DNA from: Thermophilibacter mediterraneus
GTDB taxonomy: Bacteria; Actinomycetota; Coriobacteriia; Coriobacteriales; Atopobiaceae
Length of the DNA stretch: 64,000 nt
Assembly: GCF_900119385.1 (NCBI RefSeq)
Contig: NZ_FPKO01000009.1
Coordinates: forward strand, 62,001-126,000
Direction: 5' to 3'
How positions within the stretch are numbered: position 1 is the first letter of the stretch; each line of letters opens with the position of its first letter. The notes below the pieces were generated by a model. The model was not told the DNA's origin. It ran no database searches and saw only the letters and a list, made by a program, of their open reading frames with translations. The position numbers and the translations under genes are program-made. Positions 31,765 to 39,070 of this stretch are shown here, piece after piece.

Positions 31765-33096
31765 GGGCATCCCTCCCTCGTTGCCGCCCATGGTAGCGCT
31801 TGCGGGCCCCGCGGCGCGCGCACCTGGCTCCGCGCGTACTTCGCAGGCGAGAAGGACGTGGGGCCGCCGGAGCTCCTGCTCGCGGGGTCGACGGCGGTCC
31901 AGCGCCAGCGTCACCCCCACGAGCGCCATCGCCACGAGCGAGAGCGCCGCGCCCACGAGGCCCACGAGCGGCATCCCCGGCCCCGAGACCACCGCGCCGC
32001 CCACCGCCGTCCCAAACGCAATCCCGCAGTTGAACGACATCGGCTCGAGCGAGCTCGCCAGTGTGAGCGCCTTGGGGTGGCGCCGACGCGCCACGCGCAT
32101 GAACAGGCTGATGCACGGCACCGAGACCACGTACATCGTGACGCCGAGGAGCAGCACCGCCACAAGGGCGGCGGGCATGGACGGCCCCGCCAGGTAGAGC
32201 GCGAGCAGCAGGGTCGCCTGCGCCGGGAAGCTCGCCAGGAGCGCGCGCATGCCAAACCGGGCGTCCGCCCAGCCGGAGAGCAGGTTCGAGAGGAAGCACG
32301 CCGCGCCGTATCCCATGAGCGCGGCGCTCGCCCCGAGTGGGCTCATGCCCAGCACGTCCTCGAGGTAGGGGGTGATGTAGCCGTAGAACACGTAGACCGA
32401 GCCCACGCCAAAGACAAAGATCGCCATGCCCGTGAGCACCTGCGGCTCGCCGAGAAGCGCCGCCTGCTCGCGCATGGTGGCGGGCTCGTCGGTGGCCCCG
32501 GAGCGCGGCAGCACCAGCAGCAGCGCGGCGCTCACCAGCACCGCGAGCGCCAGGGCGACGAGCATGGCGGCGTGCCACCCCAGGGCGTCCGCCACGATCT
32601 TTCCCGCAGAGGTCGCCACGACCATGGCCACGGAGAACGCCGCGTAGACCACCGAGATCGTCATGGAGGTGCGCTCGACCCCCACGAGCTCGGGGATGAA
32701 GGTCACGCCCACCGCGAGCAGCGCGCCCGAGACCATCCCCAGAAGGACGCGCGAGCCGAGAAGGACCTCGAAGCTCGGCGCGAACCCCATGGCGGCGTTT
32801 GCGAGCACGAAGACGACCGAGTAGGCGGCGAGCAGCTGAAAGCGCCTGAGGCGCCCCGTCGCTATCGCGAGCACGGGCGTGCAGACGGCATAGGCGACCG
32901 AGAACAGGCTGATGAGCTCGCCCACCCGGGCAAGGCTCACGCCGAAGGCCTCGGCGAGCTCGGGCTCGATGCCGATGACCACGAACTCCGAGCACCCGAG
33001 CGAAAAGCCGAGGACGACGAGGAGCGCCACGCAGGCGCCCGTGCGGGCGCGAGAGAGGGCGGGCAAGGGGGAGGTGGTCGGCGAGGCGTCGCTCAT
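30808..33096 (-). CDS. MFS transporter fused in frame to Ogt-GNAT (possible fusion or lost stop)
   Basis: The complete open frame is 762 residues. Residues about 1-400 form a twelve-helix major-facilitator exporter of the drug/arabinose-efflux type (start MSDASPTT after AAAGGTG; GIEPELAEAFGVS, GVTFIPELVGVERTSM). The native C-terminus appears to end near LALDRRR. The frame then crosses a 73-bp inverted copy of ogt DNA and 40 codons of leader without a stop and enters Ogt. Either one long fusion protein is made, or MFS has lost its stop and Ogt is made from its own promoter. The second seems likelier. Confidence 0.65.
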   Translation of the reverse strand: MSDASPTTSPLPALSRARTGACVALLVVLGFSLGCSEFVVIGIEPELAEAFGVSLARVGELISLFSVAYAVCTPVLAIATGRLRRFQLLAAYSVVFVLANAAMGFAPSFEVLLGSRVLLGMVSGALLAVGVTFIPELVGVERTSMTISVVYAAFSVAMVVATSAGKIVADALGWHAAMLVALALAVLVSAALLLVLPRSGATDEPATMREQAALLGEPQVLTGMAIFVFGVGSVYVFYGYITPYLEDVLGMSPLGASAALMGYGAACFLSNLLSGWADARFGMRALLASFPAQATLLLALYLAGPSMPAALVAVLLLGVTMYVVSVPCISLFMRVARRRHPKALTLASSLEPMSFNCGIAFGTAVGGAVVSGPGMPLVGLVGAALSLVAMALVGVTLALDRRRPREQELRRPHVLLACEVRAEPGARAAGPASATMGGNEGGMPMRHTTAYDTPLGEVLLASDGRALTGLWFAGQRHAAAGLSPDASPLDDLPVFDVARTWLRAYFAGEKDVGPPELLLAGTPFQRCVWAALREVPYGRTVTYGELASRVGASLGRPTSARAVGSAVGRNPVSVIVGCHRVLGSDGSLTGYAGGVWRKRALLALEREGLVVDEVSERPAALVRSLVGVWERSVRATHGFLLPGEVERMAPVVPGAVDGVPRLLVASRAGVPVGFLGMGDAFVEMLFVDPASRGRGVGRLLMERAVCLLGAREVSVNEQNAQAVGFYEHLGFSAYRRTPVDDDGRPYPLLFMRRPDRDDGVAP
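31534..31887. repeat. 73-bp perfect inverted repeat inside the MFS-Ogt frame
   Basis: Bases 31534-31606 and 31815-31887 are identical in opposite orientation, 208 bp apart. The left copy codes an internal Ogt segment (LRAYFAGEKDVGPPELLLAG). The right copy sits at the 3' end of the MFS region. The spacer holds the Ogt start, ribosome site and promoter word. Both copies contain GGCGAGAAGGACG. Confidence 0.95.
31790..31799 (-). promoter_or_regulatory. -10 element ahead of ogt
   Basis: GCGCTACCAT lies 26 bases before the Ogt start codon, within the open frame that joins MFS and Ogt. It supports independent expression of Ogt. Confidence 0.45.
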
Positions 33097-33181
33097 GGTC
33101 ACCTTTCTGAGGGGGTGGGACGGCCGACGGGCATTGTGCCACATCTCGCGGCACGCGGGCGCGGGGCTGGGCTGGGCTGGC

Positions 33182-33497
33182 GCGCACTCGACGCGATTGC
33201 GCGCATCCCCGTCGAATGCGCGCTCCCTCCCCCGCCTGGGCGCGCACTCGACGGGCTTCTCGTCCGCGCGGACAGGAGTGACGCCGAGTGCGCGGTGGGC
33301 GGAGCGCACTCGACGGGCTTCTCGTCCGCGCGGACAGGAACTGGGCCGAGTGCGCGTTGTGCGGCGCGCACTCGACGGACTTCATGTCCGCGCGGACAGG
33401 AACGGCGCCGAATGCGCGGCGGTCGGCGCGCACTCGACGGGCTTCTCGTCCGCGCCTCGGCGCACGGCCCCGCGCCTCGGCGCACGGCCCCGCGCGC
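33182..33497. repeat. five-unit 62-bp palindromic repeat array
   Basis: Units start GCGCACTCGACG at 33182, 33242, 33304, 33366 and 33428. Most units contain GTCCGCGCGGAC and close with CGAGTGCGC or CGAATGCGC, so each can fold alone. A 20-bp tandem duplication (GCCTCGGCGCACGGCCCCGC) follows. The array fills the 400-bp gap between the MFS promoter and the stop of the next gene. I see no gene in it. Confidence 0.85.
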
Positions 33498-33935
33498 CTA
33501 CTGCGGGAGGTCCGCGCGGCGGCGCAGCTCGCGCATGAGGTTGTCGTTTCCGATCACCGACACCGCCGCGTCACCGTCGGTCGGGGCGTCGATGAAGACG
33601 CCGTCCATCGAGGCGGCGCAGTTGTGCATGGTCGCCTGCCCGAAGCCGCCCTCGAGGCGGCGCACGTCGCGCACGTGGTCGTACGGGATGATCGTGCGAC
33701 TCCACCCGAAGACGATCTCCAGGCGGTCGGGGTAGAGCTCCACGCGATTTCGCACCACCACGGGCCACAGCACGAAGGCGCCCACGACCAGCAACGCCGC
33801 CGGCACGAGCGGGGTCATTCCCGGCTGGAGCGCGAGCACCGCGACGGCCGCGCACAGCGCACCCGAGAGCGCCCCGTACCACGGCGCCACCCGTCCGCGA
33901 AAGACCAGCTCCGGATTGCCCTTGTAGATGCGCAT
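33498..33935 (-). CDS. small membrane protein with PH-like domain
   Basis: A 145-residue protein: two membrane helices (about 20-60), then a bacterial PH-like region with VRNRVELYPDRLEIVFGWS and IPYDHVRDVRRLEGGF, as in DUF304/bPH-type proteins. The function is unknown. Its stop is at the edge of the 62-bp repeat array. Start: ATG with a GAGGGGCGGTGGGG-type upstream purine run. Confidence 0.7.
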   Translation of the reverse strand: MRIYKGNPELVFRGRVAPWYGALSGALCAAVAVLALQPGMTPLVPAALLVVGAFVLWPVVVRNRVELYPDRLEIVFGWSRTIIPYDHVRDVRRLEGGFGQATMHNCAASMDGVFIDAPTDGDAAVSVIGNDNLMRELRRRADLPQ

Positions 33936-34051
33936 GCCCCACCGCCCCTCTCAGCTGACCCGAGCATAGCAGAGCAGCGCGACGCGAGCGGGTCGGCGCC
34001 TCGGGGGGCAAGGCTATCTCCGCGGACAGGTCGGCACCTCGGGGGGCGAGG

Positions 34052-35260
34052 CTACCCCTGCGAGCGCACCAGGCGCGCGGCCGCCGCGCGCGGGCTCCAG
34101 CCCTTGAGCGTCATGAGGGCGACGAAGGCCCCCAGCACCACGAGGCTCAGCGCGAGCAGCGCCACCGGGAAGAGCCAGAAGCCGAGGCTCTGCCCCACCA
34201 CGCCGAACAGCGGCGCGAGGGCGAGCGAGCCCACGTACGACGCCGCCATCTGCACGCCAATCACCGACTGCGAGAGCTCTCGGCCGAACAGCCTCGGCGT
34301 GAGGTGCAGCATGTTGGGATAGAGCGGGCTGTTGCCAAAGCCCACGAGGAAGAGGCCGACCGAGGCGGCTCCGACGGGCAGCGGCGCAAGCAGCACGAGC
34401 ACGGCCGCAAAGGTGACGAGCTGCCCCAGCCCCACGAGCTGCTTGCTCGAGAGGCGGTTGGCGAGCACGCCGGAGAGGAAGCGCCCCAGCGTCACGCCCA
34501 CGTAGTAGACGGTCACCGTGCCGGCCGCCTCCCCCGCCCCCATGCCGCGCGCGTTCACGAGGTAGCTCGTGCCCCAGGTGTTGCAGATTCCCTCGATGGC
34601 GACGGACGCCAGGAACACGAGGCAGGCCAGGCGCACGTCACGCCGGCGGACGAGCGCGAGCGGGCTCTCGGTGCGGGGCTCCGCGTCCTTCTCGCCCCGC
34701 TCCTCGTCGGCCCTGGCGACCTTCCCCCAGAGCGGCAGGATCGCAATGGTGAGCAGCGCGATCGCCGCCTGGCAGATAGTCGCGCCAAGGTAGCCCTCGC
34801 GCCACGTGCCCGCGGAGAGCGCGAAGGACATGATGAACGGGCTGACGGTCACGCCCACGCCATAGGCGCAGTGCAGGAAGTTCATGTGCGTGGCGCGATA
34901 GTGCAGCGCAACGTAGTTGTTGAGCGCCGTGTCGATGGCCCCGGCCCCGAGACCCAGCGGGACGGCGAGCAGGCACAGCCACAGCAGACTCGGCGCGAGC
35001 GAGAAGCCCAGGAGGGCCGCAGCGGTGAGGACCGTGGAGGCGGCGGTCACCCTGCCGGTCCCGAAGCGGTTGATGACGGCGGCCGAGCTCAGGCTGGAGA
35101 CGATGGTCCCGCACGAGATGATCATCGTGACGACGCTGCCCAGCGAGACCGGGAGCCCCAGGTCGGCGTACATGGCCGGCCACGCGGCGCCGAAGAGCGA
35201 GTCGGGTATGCCAAGGCCCACGAAGGCCACGTAGATGACGACGAGAAGGACGATGGTCAT
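34052..35260 (-). CDS. MFS transporter, sugar-type (FucP-like)
   Basis: A 402-residue, twelve-helix transporter: VGLGIPDSLFGAAWPAMYADLG in helix 1, LNNYVALHYRATHMNFLHCAYG in the middle, FGNSPLYPNMLHLTP near residue 300. This resembles fucose-permease-like and related sugar MFS members. The substrate is probably a sugar. The promoter has a LacI-type palindrome TGGAAACGTTTCCA at 35301. Start: ATG after GGAGGAG. Confidence 0.8.
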   Translation of the reverse strand: MTIVLLVVIYVAFVGLGIPDSLFGAAWPAMYADLGLPVSLGSVVTMIISCGTIVSSLSSAAVINRFGTGRVTAASTVLTAAALLGFSLAPSLLWLCLLAVPLGLGAGAIDTALNNYVALHYRATHMNFLHCAYGVGVTVSPFIMSFALSAGTWREGYLGATICQAAIALLTIAILPLWGKVARADEERGEKDAEPRTESPLALVRRRDVRLACLVFLASVAIEGICNTWGTSYLVNARGMGAGEAAGTVTVYYVGVTLGRFLSGVLANRLSSKQLVGLGQLVTFAAVLVLLAPLPVGAASVGLFLVGFGNSPLYPNMLHLTPRLFGRELSQSVIGVQMAASYVGSLALAPLFGVVGQSLGFWLFPVALLALSLVVLGAFVALMTLKGWSPRAAAARLVRSQG

Positions 35261-35300
35261 GGTGCTCCTCCGCACCCCGGCGACGTGCGCGACACCAGGG

Positions 35301-35314
35301 TGGAAACGTTTCCA
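35301..35314. promoter_or_regulatory. LacI-family operator
   Basis: TGGAAACGTTTCCA is a perfect 14-bp palindrome with the central CG typical of LacI/GalR operators. It is 41 bp upstream of the MFS gene; no LacI gene is in the window. Confidence 0.65.
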
Positions 35315-35373
35315 AACACTTCCCGCCACCATGATAGTCGTTTTCCGGGCGCGCGCCCTTGCGAAACCACCGC

Positions 35374-35408
35374 AACCGTGGAAAAGGGACAGGCACTTTT
35401 CCACGGTT
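35374..35408. repeat. GGGACAGGCAC palindrome (13-bp arms)
   Basis: Perfect arms AACCGTGGAAAAG and CTTTTCCACGGTT flank GGACAGGCA. It belongs to the GGGACAGKCAC family seen at 36524, 39035, 46952 and 49512. It lies in the gap between divergent MFS and VanZ genes, so it is not simply a terminator. Confidence 0.85.
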
Positions 35409-35530
35409 CTTGCCCGCATCCGATGAGCCTTGCGAAACCGTAAGGAACTTCGATGGCTCCGGTGCGCGCCGCGGGGAACAATGGGCACAGTGACCGCGAC
35501 AGGCGACAGAAGACGAGAAGAACGGTCGAC

Positions 35531-36526
35531 ATGAACCTCATCAGGCGATTCCTCTCCGGGTACACCGACAACTTCCTCATGGCGGTCGCGCTGTGGCCGC
35601 TGGCTTCGGTGGTGCTCACGCTGCCGATCCTGGCATGGCTCTACCACCGCGACGGGCGCCTTCGCTTCGCCTCGGCGGTCTCGACGTACCTCGCGGTGCT
35701 CTACGTGCTCGGCCTGGGCTGCTTCACGCTCTGGCCGCTGCCGAGCGGGGACTCCGGGCTCGGCATCACCTACGGCGTCCCCTGGCAGCTCGACCCGCTG
35801 GCCTTCGTCGGAGACTTCGCGCGCGAGGGCGTGAGCACGCTGCCGCAGATCGCCTTCAACGTGGTGCTCTTCATGCCGCTCGGCTTTATCGCGGGACGCC
35901 TCCTGCGCTGGGGGCCCTGGCGCTCCGTCGCCGCGGGGCTGGCGGCGTCGCTCGTCATCGAGGTCGCCCAGGGCACGGGGCTCTTCGGCGTCTACCCCTA
36001 CGCCTACCGCACCGCCGACGTGGACGACCTCATCTACAACACCCTCGGCGCGGCGCTGGGCTGGGCGTGCGCAGCGGCGCTCGCCCGCGTGCTGCCGCCG
36101 GGGGCGCTCGCCGAGGAGGGCGAGGTCACGCACGATCCCGGGTTCGTCCGCAGGTGCGTGGCGCTCTGGCTGGACACGCTGGTCGTGGGGCTGGCGTCGC
36201 TCGCCGCCGGCGGCGTGGCCGGCATCCTCCTCGGGGCGGCGGGCGCCCCGGACGGGATGAGGCAGCAGGTCATGGAGCTCGCGCTCTACGTCGCGTTCGC
36301 CTGGGTGGAGGTCGTGGTGCCCTGGCGCCGCGGCGGGTCGACCCCCGGAGGCGCCTTCGTGCGCATGAGCTGCGAGACGAGGGAGCGCACGGGGACGCGG
36401 CGGCTGGCGTTCTATGCCGCGCGCACCGTGGTGCTGGGAGGCGCGTACCTCTTCTTCCCGCTGGCGTGGCCGCTGCTCGCGCTCTTCTACCTCGTCGCTC
36501 GCAAGATGCCCTACGACCTCGTATGA
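35531..36526 (+). CDS. VanZ-like protein with C-terminal RDD domain
   Basis: A 331-residue membrane protein. Residues about 15-200 are VanZ-like (NVVLFMPLGFIAGRLL near residue 120, VDDLIYNTLGAALGW about residue 160). From about 215 an RDD-type domain starts FVRRCVALWLDTLVVG and shows RRGGSTPGGAFV. VanZ domains can affect teicoplanin susceptibility, but most have no defined role. The ribosome site is weak: GAGAAGAAC is the closest purine run. The TGA stop forms the first base pairs of a hairpin. Confidence 0.8.
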   Translation: MNLIRRFLSGYTDNFLMAVALWPLASVVLTLPILAWLYHRDGRLRFASAVSTYLAVLYVLGLGCFTLWPLPSGDSGLGITYGVPWQLDPLAFVGDFAREGVSTLPQIAFNVVLFMPLGFIAGRLLRWGPWRSVAAGLAASLVIEVAQGTGLFGVYPYAYRTADVDDLIYNTLGAALGWACAAALARVLPPGALAEEGEVTHDPGFVRRCVALWLDTLVVGLASLAAGGVAGILLGAAGAPDGMRQQVMELALYVAFAWVEVVVPWRRGGSTPGGAFVRMSCETRERTGTRRLAFYAARTVVLGGAYLFFPLAWPLLALFYLVARKMPYDLV

Positions 36527-36554
36527 GTCAAAAGGGACAGTCACTTTTGACTCA
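36524..36554. terminator. shared hairpin terminator between convergent genes (GGGACAGTCAC family)
   Basis: Arms TGAGTCAAAAG and CTTTTGACTCA flank GGACAGTCA. The outer three bases of each arm are the TGA stop codons of VanZ (plus) and the TetM-like gene (minus). CTTTTGACTCA provides a T-run in both directions. Confidence 0.8.
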
Positions 36555-38555
36555 CTTCGAGAAGAACGACGCGTCGGCGGGGCGGTACGGGCGCAGCCGC
36601 GCGGGGTCGACCGCGGTGTGGGCATGCCCCGGGACGTCGAACCACTTGACGGTGTGGCCCGCCCCGTGACTGCAGAAGACGGAGTCGGGCGTGTTGGGGA
36701 GGTCCGCCTCGGGGTCGTATGCCGCCGCCGCGACGACCTCGTCGGCGTCGTGGCACGCCCGGTAGCCGGCGAGCTCGAGCGAGACCCGCCCGCGACCCCC
36801 CGTGTAGCGCGCGACCTCGAGCGCGTACTCCCCCACCTCGGATGCCGGGACCTCGCCGGTAACGCGCGCCGTCTCGCCCGCCGCGACCGGGGGCTCGAAG
36901 ACGGCCGCCATGCGCGTGAGGTCGGTGAGCGCGCGGCCCACTCGCTCGACGGGCACCGTCAGGCGAAAGCGGTACCAGGGCTCGAGCAGCAGGCACTCCC
37001 CGCGCTCCCGCGCGACCATGAGCGCCTGTCGCACGGCGCGGTACGTCGCCTGGCGAAAGTCCCCGCCCTCGGTGTGCTTGGGGTGAGCCCGACCCGAGAG
37101 GAGCGTGATGCGCGCGTCGGTGAGCGGCGCGCCGACGAGCGTCCCCAGATGGTCGCGCTCCATCGCGTTGGTGAGGATGAGGCGCTGCCAGTTGAGGTCG
37201 AGGTCGTCCGTAGAGCAGCGCGTGCCGAACTCGACCCCCGAGCCGCGCGGAAGCGGTTCGACGAGCACGCGCGCCTCCGCGTAGTGGCGCAGCGGCTCGA
37301 AGTGACCCACGCCCTCAACGGGCGCGGTCACGGTCTCCTTGTAGAGGATGCCGCCGGGCCCGAAGCCGACGTCGAAGCCATGGCGGGAGCGCAGCAGCTC
37401 GCGCACCACGTCCTGCTGAACCTCGCCCATGAGCTGGACGTGAACCTCCTGGAGACGCTCGTGCCAGGTCACGCCGAGCATGGGGTCCTCGTCGGCGAGC
37501 TCGCGCAGCGCGCGCACGAGGGCGGGGACGTCCGTGCCGGGCTCGGGCACCACCTGGTAGGAGAGCACCGGCGCGAGCACGGGGCGATCGGCGGCGGGCT
37601 CCGCGCCCAGGGCGCTGCCGGGGATGACGTGCGAGAGGCCCGTGACGGCGCAGATGCGCCCCGCGGGAACCTCGGTCACGGTCTCGAAGCTCGCGCCCTG
37701 GTAGACGCGCACCTCGTTGATCTTCTCGCTCCAGGGCACCCCACGCTCGCTGCCCGAGAGCTGCGCCTTGGCGCGCAGCACGCCTCCGGTGACCTTCACC
37801 CACGCGAGGCGCTCGCCGCGCGCCCCGCGCGAGACCCGGTAGACGCGCGCGGCGAACTCGTCCGGCCACGCACGGTCCGGGAGCAGCGACACGAGGGCGT
37901 CGAGGAGCTCGCTCACCCCCTCGCCGCGCGGGGCGGCCCCGAAGAGCACGGGGAAGACCGCGCGCTCCCCGACCAGGCGCGCGAGCGTCCCGGGCTCGAG
38001 CGTCCCGCTGTCGAGGTACTCGTCCAGGGCTGCCTCGTCGCTCGCGGCGGCCTCCTCCGTGGCGGCGCCGTCGCCAGCGAGCAGCGCGTCGGCGTCGAGG
38101 CAGCCCGGCGAGAGCCGCGCGGAGAGATCGGCGAGCAGCGCCCCTCGCCCCGGGTTCTCGAGGTCGCACTTGCTCACGAAGACGACGGTCGGAACGGCAT
38201 GGCGCTCGAGCAGGTCCCAGAGCGTCTCGGTGTGGCCCTGGACTCCGTCGTTGGCCCCCACCACCAGGACGGCGGCGTCGAGCGCGGCAACGGTTCGCTC
38301 GGCCTCGGCGGAGAAGTCCACGTGACCCGGGGCGTCCACGAGCGTGAGGCGCGCGCCGCCCCACTCGAGCGACGCCGTCGCCGAGAAGATCGTGATGCCG
38401 CGCTCGCGCTCCATCGCATCGGTGTCGAGGTGGGTGCTCCCGTCGTCCACGCTCCCGGGAGCGCGAATGGCCCCCGACGCCGCGAGCATCGCCTCCGCGA
38501 GCGTGGTCTTGCCCGCGTCCACGTGCGCCAGAAGGCCCACGACCGCCTGCCTCAT
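36552..38555 (-). CDS. TetM-like translational GTPase (EF-G family)
   Basis: A 667-residue EF-G-like GTPase with the domain order of ribosome-protection proteins. G1 AHVDAGKTTL is near residue 10. GITIFSATASLEW then leads to DAPGHVDFSAEAERT. G4 is SKCD instead of NKxD. The C-terminal half resembles TetM/TetO domains III-V, ending with a CSHGAGHTVKW segment. Many such genes are chromosomal and not shown to give tetracycline resistance, so I call it TetM-like only. Start: ATG giving MRQAVVG; its site is modest. Confidence 0.8.
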   Translation of the reverse strand: MRQAVVGLLAHVDAGKTTLAEAMLAASGAIRAPGSVDDGSTHLDTDAMERERGITIFSATASLEWGGARLTLVDAPGHVDFSAEAERTVAALDAAVLVVGANDGVQGHTETLWDLLERHAVPTVVFVSKCDLENPGRGALLADLSARLSPGCLDADALLAGDGAATEEAAASDEAALDEYLDSGTLEPGTLARLVGERAVFPVLFGAAPRGEGVSELLDALVSLLPDRAWPDEFAARVYRVSRGARGERLAWVKVTGGVLRAKAQLSGSERGVPWSEKINEVRVYQGASFETVTEVPAGRICAVTGLSHVIPGSALGAEPAADRPVLAPVLSYQVVPEPGTDVPALVRALRELADEDPMLGVTWHERLQEVHVQLMGEVQQDVVRELLRSRHGFDVGFGPGGILYKETVTAPVEGVGHFEPLRHYAEARVLVEPLPRGSGVEFGTRCSTDDLDLNWQRLILTNAMERDHLGTLVGAPLTDARITLLSGRAHPKHTEGGDFRQATYRAVRQALMVARERGECLLLEPWYRFRLTVPVERVGRALTDLTRMAAVFEPPVAAGETARVTGEVPASEVGEYALEVARYTGGRGRVSLELAGYRACHDADEVVAAAAYDPEADLPNTPDSVFCSHGAGHTVKWFDVPGHAHTAVDPARLRPYRPADASFFSK

Positions 38556-38683
38556 GCAACCCCCATCCCACGCTGCCGTCCCCGACATCTTACGGCAAGC
38601 GAACGCGGCCCTCGCGACGCAGACCGGAAGGTGCTTCTCGCCCCCTCGTTCTTCTCGTCCGGCCTCCCGCGCCTGCCGCGCCC

Positions 38684-38830
38684 GCCCCCATGCCGCACAA
38701 TTTTGAGATTGTGCGGCGCAGAGAGCGCAGCGGGGGGATTCTCTGTCCGCAAGTAATTCAATAGCTGGGAAAACGCTCCGAGACACCCCCAACGAGCAGC
38801 CCAATTCCGGAATTGTGCAGACAGCAGGGC
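38684..38830. repeat. palindromic element of the CACAATTCCGG family
   Basis: TGCCGCACAATTTTGAGATT folds with its own 3' partner TGTGCGGC. CCCAATTCCGGAATTGTGC is palindromic, as in the element at 19549-19709. It occupies the 515-bp gap between the TetM-like and ABC-F genes. The rest (38831-39034) shows no gene; 38634-38660 has two reverse GAGAAG words. Confidence 0.6.
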
Positions 38831-39034
38831 CGTACCCCCGTCCGCACCCCGCCGCCTGACACGCTACGACGCCGGGGCAGGTCGGCCTTGACCGGCGCTC
38901 GATCCGGGCGCATACTGGCGCCATCGGCCGAGCGGGGAATGGGCCCCGCAGCGCGGGTGGCGCCGCCATCGGACCGGAGAGAGGCACGGGAAGCGTGGGC
39001 ATTCGCTAGACATCCTCAACCAAGAAACCCCGAT

Positions 39035-39061
39035 GTGCAAAAGTGCCTGTCCCTTTTGCAC
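39035..39061. repeat. GTGCCTGTCCC palindrome
   Basis: Arms GTGCAAAAG and CTTTTGCAC flank TGCCTGTCC. It ends ten bases before the ABC-F start codon, next to its ribosome site, so it may mask or time translation. Confidence 0.8.
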
Positions 39062-39070
39062 GGAGAAGAG

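Noticed and set aside
33182-33497. CRISPR array
   Set aside because: The units are palindromic over their whole length, spacers are not unique, and no cas genes are nearby.
30913-33735. A 940-residue plus-strand reading frame opposite MFS-Ogt
   Set aside because: It is an antisense shadow of low-complexity Arg/His/Glu composition with no motifs, apart from the part that reads the inverted ogt copy.
36552-38555. Naming the TetM-like gene a tetracycline-resistance determinant
   Set aside because: G4 is SKCD and similar chromosomal genes are common without proven resistance; the sequence alone does not decide.
36414-38756. A long plus-strand reading frame opposite the TetM-like gene
   Set aside because: Antisense composition and no recognisable domain; the minus strand carries all GTPase motifs.
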